Below are positions 14,831-22,694 of a DNA stretch of 23,392 nt, in pieces. The notes below the pieces were generated by a model. The model was given only the letters and a program-made list of their open reading frames with translations. It ran no database searches and was not told the DNA's origin. Source of the DNA: JBGSST01 sp041736915 (GTDB lineage Bacteria > Bdellovibrionota > FAC87 > UBA2466); contig JBGSST010000231.1 of the NCBI GenBank assembly GCA_041736915.1, positions 1 to 23,392 on the forward strand, given 5' to 3'. The position numbers were made by a program, and so were the translations under genes. Position 1 is the first letter of the stretch; every line of letters starts with the position of its first letter.

Positions 14831-16200
14831 TAGAACTTCAGGCCCGCCATCATGCGGAACCCGAAGACTCCGCTCGGACTAGCCTTCTGCAAGCCATCGC
14901 CCGCAATCAGGTAGCCCAGGTTCAAACCGAGATTGAAATTCTGATAAACGGCGTAATCAGTACCGATGTCGATCTCGGTGCCAAGGTGCGACGCTTCGCC
15001 GGCCTGGACCGCGGCCTTTTTCGCCACGATTAGCTCGATGCCCGACGACCAGCTCGGCGACCATTCGATCTTCACGCCGGGACGGATGTAGTAGCAACCC
15101 GCAAAGCTATTGGCGTTGCCGTAGATCACGCAGCTACCGACACCAACGTTGTTGCCGCCGCCCGCGTAGGGGCCCAGCAGTTCGCGGCCGAGGATTAACC
15201 CCGGACGGCGATTGCGGTGCAACAGCACGAAGCCATTCAGGTGGTTCGCGTTCAAGTTCGAGTCGCCGCTGGCGTACATGAAATCCAAGAAGGCTTTCAC
15301 CGAGTGCGAGTCGTACTGCGCGCGGACCGTGGCGCCGATCGCGTTCAGCGTGTCGTTCACGCCGTCACCGTTGTAGTCGCCGGCGTTGCCGGAAAGCCAC
15401 GCGGCCTCGCCACCGATGGAGAAGCTACCCATCGTCTTTTTCAAATAGATGTCCACCACGTGGTTGTTACGCGGGTAAGGCGTTTTGGCCGCTAGGGGAT
15501 ACGCGCCGCCGGCGAGTCCGTAAGGATTGCCCGCGCCGGTCATGTACGCCGCCATCTGGCCAGGAGCACGCCATTGGTTCTCGTACAAGAGACCACCCTG
15601 AATATCCGATTCCGGATTTTCGTATTGGATGAAAGCGGAGTAGTGGGCCGAGTCGGCACGGTCACCCAGCACCTGGCCCTTGAGCCCCTTCGAGTAGGCC
15701 AAGCCGCCCACGAGGTGGCCCAGGTACAAGCGGTACTCTACGCGGTCCATCGTGGTCTGGTAGTCGTCCCACAACTCGTCGCCCGAGTCCCACAGCAAAC
15801 CGTACGCCCACGCGAAGGGCATGCGGCCGATGCGCAGAACGCCGTAATCGGACGTCCATTCCATCCACGCGCGGGTCAGGAAGAGACCGGCGGTGGCGCT
15901 GTCGCCAAAAATGTAGCTTCCCTGTCCATTCCCCAGCGCCGAGGCGCCCGAGGTCAGGGCCGGAGAGGTCAGCAGCGACCACTGGCTCTTCAGCGAGAAG
16001 TGATCGTCGATCAAAAGGTTCGGGTTGAGCAGCGCTCGCGCCCCCAGGTACGACCGGTTGCTATTGATGTTGCCGGCGCCGAGATCGGGCTTGTTGTAAA
16101 AGCCGGTATCTGCCCGGAAGTTGCCGTTGAAATTCATCGAAACGGCAAAGGATACAGTCGAGACACCGAGGATTAACGCGGAGAATAAAGCTTTAAGCAT
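14830..16200 (-). CDS. Outer-membrane beta-barrel protein
   Basis: The 456-residue protein has a signal peptide (MLKALFSALILGVSTVSFA) and then alternating amphipathic strands rich in Tyr, Trp, Gly and Asn, ending in FGFRMMAGLKF: a terminal Phe with alternating hydrophobics is the outer-membrane assembly signal. Examples of strands are LFLTRAWMEWTSDYGVLRIGRM and GIELIVAKKAAV. The pattern RIGRMPFAWAYGLLWDSGDELWDDYQ resembles alginate-export-type barrels, but the substrate is unproven. D275-Y-N-G-D-G-V-N-D283 is an EF-hand-like calcium-binding loop, probably on an exposed turn. Cys357 and Cys369 may form a disulfide. No strong ribosome-binding site precedes ATG 16200. It is followed with a one-base overlap by the secreted TPR gene. 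Confidence 0.85.
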   Translation of the reverse strand: MLKALFSALILGVSTVSFAVSMNFNGNFRADTGFYNKPDLGAGNINSNRSYLGARALLNPNLLIDDHFSLKSQWSLLTSPALTSGASALGNGQGSYIFGDSATAGLFLTRAWMEWTSDYGVLRIGRMPFAWAYGLLWDSGDELWDDYQTTMDRVEYRLYLGHLVGGLAYSKGLKGQVLGDRADSAHYSAFIQYENPESDIQGGLLYENQWRAPGQMAAYMTGAGNPYGLAGGAYPLAAKTPYPRNNHVVDIYLKKTMGSFSIGGEAAWLSGNAGDYNGDGVNDTLNAIGATVRAQYDSHSVKAFLDFMYASGDSNLNANHLNGFVLLHRNRRPGLILGRELLGPYAGGGNNVGVGSCVIYGNANSFAGCYYIRPGVKIEWSPSWSSGIELIVAKKAAVQAGEASHLGTEIDIGTDYAVYQNFNLGLNLGYLIAGDGLQKASPSGVFGFRMMAGLKF

Positions 16201-16256
16201 AGTGATGGGTCGGACGTTACGTCATAAGACAGGGTCTGGAAACACGAATTTTGGGT

Positions 16257-16526
16257 TTAGAAACCCTTCTTTTTCATCTCTTCTTCCGAGTACTTGTTGA
16301 AGAGAATGTCCCACTGCGGCGTACCCTGCATCGGCGCGTTCTTCTGAGTGGAGATGCGCTTGATGGCGATGTCGGTGACCGAGTTCATCGCGCCGAGCCA
16401 CGTTACGCAAACCTTCTTGGCCTCTTTGAGTGCCTCGTCTTCATCGGAGTAATCGACCATGTCGTCATGGTAGATGCCGTCGATCATCAGATGCACGATG
16501 TGGATCATTTTTTCTTCGGAAATCAT
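16257..16526 (-). CDS. DUF507 family protein (second of a tandem pair)
   Basis: 89 residues. The ends match the DUF507 family: an N-terminal helix MISEEKMIHIVHLMIDGIY and a C-terminal PQWDILFNKYSEEEMKKKG. In the middle DYSDEDEALKEAKKVCVTWL holds the conserved acidic turn. The family is small, helical and of unknown function, found in deltaproteobacteria-like groups and some thermophiles. It begins seven bases after the stop of the other DUF507 gene, and the pair most likely forms a heterodimer or functional unit. The stop codon lies within a 14-base palindrome GGGTTTAGAAACCC (16253-16266, no U-tract). Confidence 0.8.
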   Translation of the reverse strand: MISEEKMIHIVHLMIDGIYHDDMVDYSDEDEALKEAKKVCVTWLGAMNSVTDIAIKRISTQKNAPMQGTPQWDILFNKYSEEEMKKKGF

Positions 16527-16533
16527 CGCTACC

Positions 16534-16815
16534 TCAAATCACCGCGTTGCGGTCTTTAATCAGCTGCTTCTTGATCAGCAGGAACATTTTCTGACGGTCG
16601 ATGTTGCCCGTGCCGCCCTTGGCCTCGAGCTGTTCCAGAAGTCGTTTCGCCTCCCGGTCGATATCCTGCTCGACTTTGAGATCTTTCATGAAGATCTCTT
16701 CCATCTTGGCGAGGACGGCGGATTCCGGTTTCTTGAGAATAATCAGTTGCTTTGCCCGAAGGGTGAGCAGTACCTTTTGGCAAAGGTGTTTAACCTGGGG
16801 TTCCTTTAAGCGCAT
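16534..16815 (-). CDS. DUF507 family protein (first of a tandem pair)
   Basis: 93 residues starting MRLKEPQVKHLCQKVL, a typical DUF507 N-terminus, followed by a basic and then an acidic helix (ESAVLAKMEEIFMKDLK) and a C-terminal helix (DRQKMFLLIKKQLIKDR). No membrane segment, metal motif or catalytic residue is visible; the function is unknown. It is the first gene of the minus-strand pair and starts only 38 bases from the divergent class A PBP gene, so promoters of the two must overlap each other or lie inside coding sequence. No good Shine-Dalgarno is seen upstream. Confidence 0.8.
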   Translation of the reverse strand: MRLKEPQVKHLCQKVLLTLRAKQLIILKKPESAVLAKMEEIFMKDLKVEQDIDREAKRLLEQLEAKGGTGNIDRQKMFLLIKKQLIKDRNAVI

Positions 16816-16853
16816 GGGGCAGAGGCTACTCGACAGGGGGCTTCCCTATCAAG

Positions 16854-19130
16854 ATGCGAACAAAAAGATTTCGAGGACTGTTGATAGGACTTCTACTTTC
16901 CTTCTTGGCCTCGTGCGCCGTAGTGGCCGTGTTCGCCATTGGCTACGTCACGAACGCCATCCGTGAAATCGACGCCAAGTTCGCGGAGCTGAAGACCGCC
17001 CAGCCCACCAAGCTACTAGCCTCGCACCCCGATTTCGTGAACGGGATGAAGATTCGCCCGGCTCATCTAAAGTCCCTTTTGCTCGACCAAGGGTACCGTG
17101 AGATCAAAAGCGGCGGCGAGCCAGTACCGGGCGAGTTCATGGTGGACGAGCAGCCGGATCCGCGAGTCTTGCTCTATCGCCCCGAGGTGAGAGAGCTCGA
17201 TTTTCTTTGGGAGCCCGGCCTCTTCCTGCTCGACTTCGACGCCGTGGATGGCGGCTTCTGGCAGCTCATCAAGCTTACCAAGATGATGGATCGGTCGGAC
17301 CTGACCCACCTCGAGAGCATGCCCAAGCGAATCGGCTCTTATTACGCCGGCCGGGTACGTACGCAGAGCTACATTTCCCTGTCAGATATTCCCACTTCGA
17401 TGCGGCTCGCGGTAATGGCCATCGAAGACAAAAATTTTCTCGAGCACGGTGGCGTCAGCATCCGCAGCACCTTGCGGGCGCTGTGGAAAGACATCAAGGC
17501 CCGGCGCTGGGTGGAAGGCGGCAGTACGCTGACCCAGCAGCTGATGAAGAATCTTTTTTTCTCGCGCACCAAATCGCTCGACCGCAAATTCAAAGAGGCG
17601 CTGTACGCGCTCGTGGTGGAGTCGCGCTATCCCAAGGAGGCGATCCTCGAAGCCTACCTGAACGAAATTTATCTGGGGCAGTGGGGAACGCACGAGATTC
17701 ACGGCGTGAGCGAAGGGGCGCAGTTCTACTTCAGCCGTCCCATCTCGCAGATCTCGCTCGCGCAGGCGGCGACGATAGCCGCGATTATCCAGGCCCCCAA
17801 CGCGCAGGACCCGCAGCGGTTTCCCCAGAGGATTATCGAGCGCCGCAACCTGGTGTTGAAGCGCATGGCCGACGCCAACTTCATTCTTCCGGATGAGGCC
17901 GAGTTCGCGCGGTCGGAGCCGCTAGGCGTGGTTTCGGCGGAACGTAGCCTGCACGACGTCGATTACTTTACCGACTTCATGCTCGACCGCATGTCGCCCG
18001 ACGTGAAGGACCGCCTCGATAAAGAGCCGATGGTCGTTTACACCACGCTGAATCCTTATTTGCAGTCGTTGTCTTCACGGCTATTGAACGAAAATCTTCA
18101 GCGGCTGAAAAAGAACTACCCGTCGATCGCCGAGCGCGAAAAGAAGGGCAAAGTCTTGCAAGCCGGACTCGTCGCGATCGACGTGAAAGAGTGCTCGGTC
18201 ATCGCCCTTCAGGGGGGGCACAGCTACCGCGCCACGCAGTTCAACCGCATTTTGCAGGGTAAGCGCCAACCCGGGTCGCTGTTTAAGCCATTCGTGTTCC
18301 TTGCGGGCTTCGACCGCCTGAAGTCGGAGCTTACTCCGATTACCGAGATCGAAGACGGGCCGTTCGAGTGGAAATACGATAAGCAGATCTGGAAGCCTAA
18401 GAATTACGAGAAAGAGTTCCGCGGCAAGGTCACCGCGCGCGAAACTTTGGAGCTTTCGCTCAACACCCCCACCGCGCGCGTGGCGCAGATGGTGGGTATT
18501 CCCGCGATCATCGAAACGTTGGGGCTGGCCGGAATTCGTACGCCGCTCAAGCCGCTGCCGTCGGTTTCGCTCGGCGGGCAAGAGGTGACGCCGCTAGAGG
18601 TGGCCGAGGCTTACCTTACGATGGCCGGGCTCGGGCAAAACTGCGCGCTGCGCGGAACCAAGAAGATTGCCGGCAAGACTTCGACGGTAGAGATGCCGAT
18701 TACGCGCACCCCAGCTTTGAATCCGGCGCCGACGTACCAAACCATCAATGTGTTGAAGGGCGTTTTCAATCACGGCACCGCGCGGGCGGCGCAAAGCTCG
18801 GGTATTCCGCTGCAGTACTACGCCGGCAAAACGGGAACGACCAACGAAGCGAACGACGCCTGGTTCGTGGGCTTCTCGCCGTCGCTACTGGTGCTCGTGT
18901 GGGTCGGTTACGACTCTACGGAAAAAGCGGGGCTAACGGGCGCGGCCGCCGCGTTGCCGCTCTGGGTAGAGTTTGTAAAAGAGGCCGCCGCCTTTTTCCC
19001 CGACGAAGATTTCAAGACGCCCGAAGATCTCAACATGGTGAAGATCGATCGCACCACGCGCAAACCCTGCGCGGATGGTGTCTGCACCGACGGCGTAGAC
19101 GAGTACTTCGCGCCGGGCACGCAGCCATAG
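16854..19130 (+). CDS. Bifunctional class A penicillin-binding protein, PBP1b type
   Basis: 758 residues: this enzyme both polymerises lipid II and cross-links the peptides. A membrane anchor spans about 8-31. Residues about 60-155 (NGMKIRPAHLKSLLLDQGY, then GEFMVDEQPDPRVLLYRP) fit the UB2H domain of E. coli PBP1b, the docking site of its lipoprotein activator LpoB. The GT51 domain has MAIEDKNFLEHGG with catalytic Glu191, EGGSTLTQQLMKNLFF (221-236), KFKEALYALVVE and AYLNEIYLGQ. The transpeptidase domain has PGSLFKP with Ser475 and Lys478, SLN (535-537) and AGKTGTTN with K659-T660-G661. All catalytic motifs are intact. The ATG at 16854 has AGGGGG 13 bases upstream, a rather long spacing. The gene is alone on its strand between the DUF507 pair and the palindrome. 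Confidence 0.95.
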   Translation: MRTKRFRGLLIGLLLSFLASCAVVAVFAIGYVTNAIREIDAKFAELKTAQPTKLLASHPDFVNGMKIRPAHLKSLLLDQGYREIKSGGEPVPGEFMVDEQPDPRVLLYRPEVRELDFLWEPGLFLLDFDAVDGGFWQLIKLTKMMDRSDLTHLESMPKRIGSYYAGRVRTQSYISLSDIPTSMRLAVMAIEDKNFLEHGGVSIRSTLRALWKDIKARRWVEGGSTLTQQLMKNLFFSRTKSLDRKFKEALYALVVESRYPKEAILEAYLNEIYLGQWGTHEIHGVSEGAQFYFSRPISQISLAQAATIAAIIQAPNAQDPQRFPQRIIERRNLVLKRMADANFILPDEAEFARSEPLGVVSAERSLHDVDYFTDFMLDRMSPDVKDRLDKEPMVVYTTLNPYLQSLSSRLLNENLQRLKKNYPSIAEREKKGKVLQAGLVAIDVKECSVIALQGGHSYRATQFNRILQGKRQPGSLFKPFVFLAGFDRLKSELTPITEIEDGPFEWKYDKQIWKPKNYEKEFRGKVTARETLELSLNTPTARVAQMVGIPAIIETLGLAGIRTPLKPLPSVSLGGQEVTPLEVAEAYLTMAGLGQNCALRGTKKIAGKTSTVEMPITRTPALNPAPTYQTINVLKGVFNHGTARAAQSSGIPLQYYAGKTGTTNEANDAWFVGFSPSLLVLVWVGYDSTEKAGLTGAAAALPLWVEFVKEAAAFFPDEDFKTPEDLNMVKIDRTTRKPCADGVCTDGVDEYFAPGTQP

Positions 19131-19140
19131 CCTTCGACTG

Positions 19141-19200
19141 GCCCAAAGGTATCCGTTACATTCTGCCAACCTTGGCAGAATGTAACGGATACCTTTGGGC
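19141..19200. repeat. Perfect 60-bp palindrome (29-bp arms, 2-bp spacer)
   Basis: Arm 19141-19169 (starts GCCCAAAGGTATCCGTTACA) is the exact reverse complement of 19172-19200, with CC between. Symmetry stops abruptly outside. It fills most of the 87 bases between the convergent class A PBP and murA genes, 10 bases past one stop and 17 bases from the other. Neither side has a U-tract, so it is not a classic intrinsic terminator. It could be a bidirectional mRNA 3' protector, a dispersed repeat or a dimeric protein-binding site. Confidence 0.95.
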
Positions 19201-19217
19201 GCAATGATGGGGGGCCG

Positions 19218-20483
19218 TTATTCCGTGAAGCGTTGGATCTTCGCGCCGAGCGGTCGCAGCTTTTCTTCGAGCCGCGCGTAGCCGCGATCGAGGTGATAGA
19301 TGCGGCCGATTTTCGTGGTGCCCTTCGCGCACAGTCCCGCGATGACGAGGCAGGCGCTGGCGCGTAAGTCCGTGGCCATTACCGGGGCGCCGCTGAGTTT
19401 TTGCGGCCCTTCGACGCGGGCCATGTTGCCGTCGAGCTCGATCTTGGCGCCTAAGCGGCCAAGCTCTTGCGCGTGCATGAAGCGGTTCTCGAAAATAGTT
19501 TCGCACAGGTGGCTCGTGCCGTTGGCCTGCGTGAGGCAAACCATCAGCTGCGCCTGCATGTCGGTGGGGAAACCGGGATACGGTTCCGTCACCACGTCGA
19601 TGGGCTCGTACTCGGCGGCCGGAATGATCTCCATCAGTCCGCGCGCCACGTCAGTTTCGAATTTCACGCCCATCTTTTCGAAGACGCTGATCATCGAAGT
19701 CAGGTCTTGCGGGCGGCATTTTTCGAGCTTGAGCCGGCTCTTCGTGGCCACCGCGATGGCGATCCACGTTCCCGTTTCGATACGGTCGGCGGGGATTTCC
19801 AAAGGCGGAGGCGTCTTTAACTTCGTGCCCACGATCGTAATTTCGGAGGTGCCCAGGCCCGTGATCTGCGCGCCGGCCGAAATGAGGTACTCTCCCAGCG
19901 CCACCACTTCGGGCTCGCGCGCGGCATTCCGCAAAACGGTAGTGCCTTCGGCGACCGCCGCCACCATCAGCAGGTTTTCCGTGCCGGTGACGGTGATCTG
20001 CGGAAACTCCAAAACGGCTCCGCGAATGCGGTCTTTCACCTTTGCCTGAATGTAACCTCCGGTTACCTCCAGCGTGACGCCCATTTTCTGCAAGGCTTCG
20101 AGGTGAAAGTTAACCGGGCGGGCGCCAATCGCGCAGCCACCGGGCAAGCTTACTTTGGCCTCGCCGCAACGGGCGACCAGCGGTCCCAGCGCCAAAATTC
20201 CGGCGCGCATCTTTTTCACCCACTCGTACGACGCTACGGGGGTGGTCACTTTGGGAAACAGCGAAAGGCGGCCTTCATCTTTGTTCCACTCGGAGTCGGT
20301 TCCCATTTCCGCCATTAGGTGCAGCGTGGTTTCGATGTCCCACAGGCGCGGCACGTTGGTGAACTGCACCTCTTCGTCGAAGAGCAGGGTGGAGAACAGA
20401 ATCGGCAGCGCGGCGTTTTTCGATCCGCTGATGGTGACGGTACCTTTTAGTTCCGAAGGTCCTTCGATGATGAAAGCATCCAT
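19218..20483 (-). CDS. murA: UDP-N-acetylglucosamine 1-carboxyvinyltransferase MurA
   Basis: MurA transfers enolpyruvate from PEP to UDP-GlcNAc, the first committed step of peptidoglycan synthesis. The 421-residue length is standard. SGSKNAALPIL (19-29) has catalytic Lys22 and Asn23. KKMRAGILALGPLVAR (90-105) is the conserved UDP-sugar region. GGCAIGARP (115-123) keeps the active-site Cys117, so the enzyme should be fosfomycin-sensitive at the target level. EPYPGFPTDMQAQ carries the catalytic Asp, and DLRASACLVIAGL is the usual C-terminal signature. Its ATG directly follows the TAA of prmC (TAAATG), so translation is likely coupled. No second murA paralogue is in the window. Confidence 0.97.
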   Translation of the reverse strand: MDAFIIEGPSELKGTVTISGSKNAALPILFSTLLFDEEVQFTNVPRLWDIETTLHLMAEMGTDSEWNKDEGRLSLFPKVTTPVASYEWVKKMRAGILALGPLVARCGEAKVSLPGGCAIGARPVNFHLEALQKMGVTLEVTGGYIQAKVKDRIRGAVLEFPQITVTGTENLLMVAAVAEGTTVLRNAAREPEVVALGEYLISAGAQITGLGTSEITIVGTKLKTPPPLEIPADRIETGTWIAIAVATKSRLKLEKCRPQDLTSMISVFEKMGVKFETDVARGLMEIIPAAEYEPIDVVTEPYPGFPTDMQAQLMVCLTQANGTSHLCETIFENRFMHAQELGRLGAKIELDGNMARVEGPQKLSGAPVMATDLRASACLVIAGLCAKGTTKIGRIYHLDRGYARLEEKLRPLGAKIQRFTE

Positions 20484-21338
20484 TTACTTTTTCCCCCACA
20501 CGGCACGATCCAGGCCGGCTCGGTCTTTGAAAAGTTCGACTTTGTTGAAGCCTTCATCCTTGAGGCATTGCATAGCGGCTGGTCCTTGCTCTTCGCCAAT
20601 TTCCATCAAAAGATTGCCCGCTTCGGCAAGTATCGCTCCCGATTTCGCTAACTGACGGATCACGCTAAGGCCATCGTCGCCGCCGTCCAAGGCCAGGCGC
20701 GGCTCACGGCGTACCTCGGCCGAAAGGGTGTCTATCTGTTCAGACGCCACGTACGGCGGGTTCGTGACGATCCAGTCGAAGGCGCCCTGCGCTACGTGCT
20801 CGGGGGCGAGGGCAAAGAAATCGCCTTCAATCAGCTGGTAACGCGGGTTTCCACTCAATAGAGTCTCGTGGTTTAGCTTTGCGAACGCGAGGCTTTGCGG
20901 GTTCATTTCGAAGGCGAACCACTCCCAGTTCGGGCGCTCGAGCAGGGCGGACAAGCCTATGTTGCCGGTGCCGGGCCCCAGCTCGGCCACGCGAATTTTT
21001 CCGGGCCCCGCTTTGCGCAGCAGCACTTCGACCAGTAGCTCCGTCTCGGGACGCGGGATGAGGCAACCTTCGCCCACGGCGAACTCGCTTCGCCAAAAGC
21101 CGGCGCGGCCCTGTAGGTACTGCAACGGTTCCCCGTTCACCCGCTTGGTGAGGATATCGGAAACCTTATCGAGCTCTTCTTTAGTCAGCTCGTTGGTGAG
21201 GCTCGAGTAAATCTTTGCGCGGTCCCAGCCCAGCGCCACCTCGATGATTCGCAGCACGTGGTCATCGGCATCCCCGAACGAAGCGGAAGATTCCGCCAGG
21301 TGCTGCTTTCCCTTCCGAATGGCGTCGGAAAGAATCAT
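20484..21338 (-). CDS. prmC: Peptide chain release factor N5-glutamine methyltransferase PrmC (HemK)
   Basis: PrmC methylates the glutamine of the GGQ motif in release factors 1 and 2, using S-adenosylmethionine. The 284-residue protein has the N-terminal helical domain with EPLQYLQG (70-77), the CLIPRPETE segment (92-100), ELGPGTGNIGL for SAM binding and the catalytic TNPPYVAS motif. It overlaps its substrate gene prfA by four bases (ATGA), the order seen in many bacteria. The next gene, murA, starts immediately after its stop, so protein release and cell-wall synthesis genes share one transcript. Confidence 0.96.
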   Translation of the reverse strand: MILSDAIRKGKQHLAESSASFGDADDHVLRIIEVALGWDRAKIYSSLTNELTKEELDKVSDILTKRVNGEPLQYLQGRAGFWRSEFAVGEGCLIPRPETELLVEVLLRKAGPGKIRVAELGPGTGNIGLSALLERPNWEWFAFEMNPQSLAFAKLNHETLLSGNPRYQLIEGDFFALAPEHVAQGAFDWIVTNPPYVASEQIDTLSAEVRREPRLALDGGDDGLSVIRQLAKSGAILAEAGNLLMEIGEEQGPAAMQCLKDEGFNKVELFKDRAGLDRAVWGKK

Positions 21339-22408
21339 GAGTTGGTCTGCTGCTTCAACGCTTCCGATTCGTAGAAGGCCGAAAGCTGGCTCAGCATCGG
21401 CTCGATATCGCCGCCCACGAAGGAATCGATCTGGTGCAAGGTCACCCCGATGCGGTGATCGGTCACGCGGCCTTGGGGAAAATTGTACGTGCGGATCTTT
21501 TCGCTGCGGTCACCGCTGCCCACCTGGCTCAAACGATCCGCGGAAATCTTTTCGTCCTGCGCGCGTTGCTTTTGCTCGAGCAGACGAGACGCCAAAACCT
21601 TGAGCGCCTTCGCTTTGTTTTTGTGCTGCGACTTTTCGTCGCGGCAGATGACCGCGAGCCCCGTGGGGTTGTGCGTGACGCGCACGGCGGAGTCGGTGGT
21701 GTTCACACTCTGGCCGCCGGGGCCGGAGCTGCGAAACACGTCGATGCGCAAATCGTTGGGATTGAGGTGCACCTCCACCTCGTCCGCCTCGGGCAGAATG
21801 GCCACGGTGACGGTGCTGGTGTGGATGCGTCCCTGAGTTTCGGTTTTGGGCACGCGCTGTACGCGGTGCACGCCGCTTTCGTACTTCAGCCGGCTGTAAA
21901 CCTTGTCGCCCGTGATCATGGCGATGATCTCTTTAAAGCCGCCGACGTCGTTGGTGCTGATGCTCATGGGCTCGACCTTCCAGCCGAGCTTTTCCGCATA
22001 ACGCCGGTACATGCCGTAAAGATCGCCCGCGAAGATCCCGGCCTCATCACCGCCCGCGCCGGCCCGGATTTCCAGAATGATGTTCCGCTCGTCATTCGGA
22101 TCTTTGGGCAAGAGCAGAATACGCAGGTGGCGCTCTTTCGCCGAAATCTCTTTTTCGAGATCGGCGTTTTCTTCGAGCGCCATCGTTTTGAGGTCGCCGG
22201 CGTCTTCGGACTGGATCAGCTCGAGGTTGCCGTCGAACTGCTTCTTCAGCTCTTTGAACTCACGGTACGCCGTGACCAAAGGGATGAGCGCAGCATGCTC
22301 TTTGCTCAGGCGTTGAAAGCCCTGGGCATTGCCAACCACTTCCGGTGAAGTGAGGCGCGACTCCATATCTTCGAATACGGCCTCGACCTCATCGAGCTTT
22401 TTGAACAT
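21335..22408 (-). CDS. prfA: Peptide chain release factor 1 (RF1)
   Basis: RF1 recognises UAA and UAG stop codons and triggers peptide release. The 357-residue protein has the domain with RAGAGGDEAGIFAGDL, the codon-reading PxT motif as PKT (187-189), typical of RF1 rather than the SPF of RF2, and the catalytic SSGPGGQSVNTTDSA with GGQ at 231-233. GRVTDHRIGVTLHQID is the usual RF1 C-terminal block. The ATG at 22408 lacks an evident Shine-Dalgarno, which may mean translation depends on the upstream rpmE reading. It lies 24 bases downstream of rpmE and overlaps prmC by four bases. Confidence 0.97.
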   Translation of the reverse strand: MFKKLDEVEAVFEDMESRLTSPEVVGNAQGFQRLSKEHAALIPLVTAYREFKELKKQFDGNLELIQSEDAGDLKTMALEENADLEKEISAKERHLRILLLPKDPNDERNIILEIRAGAGGDEAGIFAGDLYGMYRRYAEKLGWKVEPMSISTNDVGGFKEIIAMITGDKVYSRLKYESGVHRVQRVPKTETQGRIHTSTVTVAILPEADEVEVHLNPNDLRIDVFRSSGPGGQSVNTTDSAVRVTHNPTGLAVICRDEKSQHKNKAKALKVLASRLLEQKQRAQDEKISADRLSQVGSGDRSEKIRTYNFPQGRVTDHRIGVTLHQIDSFVGGDIEPMLSQLSAFYESEALKQQTNS

Positions 22409-22422
22409 GAAATAGGGTTACG

Positions 22423-22447
22423 AAAAAAGCGCTTAGTATTTACGCTT
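22423..22447 (-). terminator. Weak attenuator-like hairpin between rpmE and prfA
   Basis: On the minus strand AAGCG (22443-22447) can pair with CGCTT (22427-22431) around an 11-base loop, followed directly by a T6 run (22423-22428). The stem is only 5 bp and starts inside the end of rpmE, so any termination should be partial. It could make rpmE transcripts outnumber those of prfA-prmC-murA. Confidence 0.3.
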
Positions 22448-22642
22448 GTTTCCGTACTTCTTCATGAAGCGATCGATACGGCCTTCCGTATCCATCACCT
22501 TTTGTTTACCGGTGAAGAGCGGATGGCAGTTCGAGCAGATTTCAACACGAATGTCCTTCTTCGTGGCGCGCGTGTTGATTTCGTTACCGCAAGCACACCG
22601 GATGGTGGTTACGAAATATTCGGGGTGAATTCCTTCTCTCAT
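22433..22642 (-). CDS. rpmE: 50S ribosomal protein L31, zinc-binding form
   Basis: 69 residues starting MREGIHPEYF, a standard L31 N-terminus. Cys16, Cys18, Cys36 and Cys39 (CAC and CSNC) form the zinc-binding C+ type; the family also has zinc-free forms. PLFTGKQKVMDTEGRIDRF is the conserved C-terminal block. AAGGAATAGGCA precedes the ATG, giving AGGA at a normal distance. It heads the rpmE-prfA-prmC-murA string. A small hairpin (TGGCC/GGCCA, 22665-22679) lies upstream with no U-tract. Confidence 0.97.
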   Translation of the reverse strand: MREGIHPEYFVTTIRCACGNEINTRATKKDIRVEICSNCHPLFTGKQKVMDTEGRIDRFMKKYGNKRKY

Positions 22643-22694
22643 TGCCTATTCCTTTTATGGGCTCTGGCCTAAAGGGCCATATGCCGTCCAAAAT

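Noticed and set aside
16253..16266. Palindrome GGGTTTAGAAACCC at the end of the second DUF507 gene as a terminator
   Set aside because: The loop would be only two bases and no U-tract follows on the minus strand.
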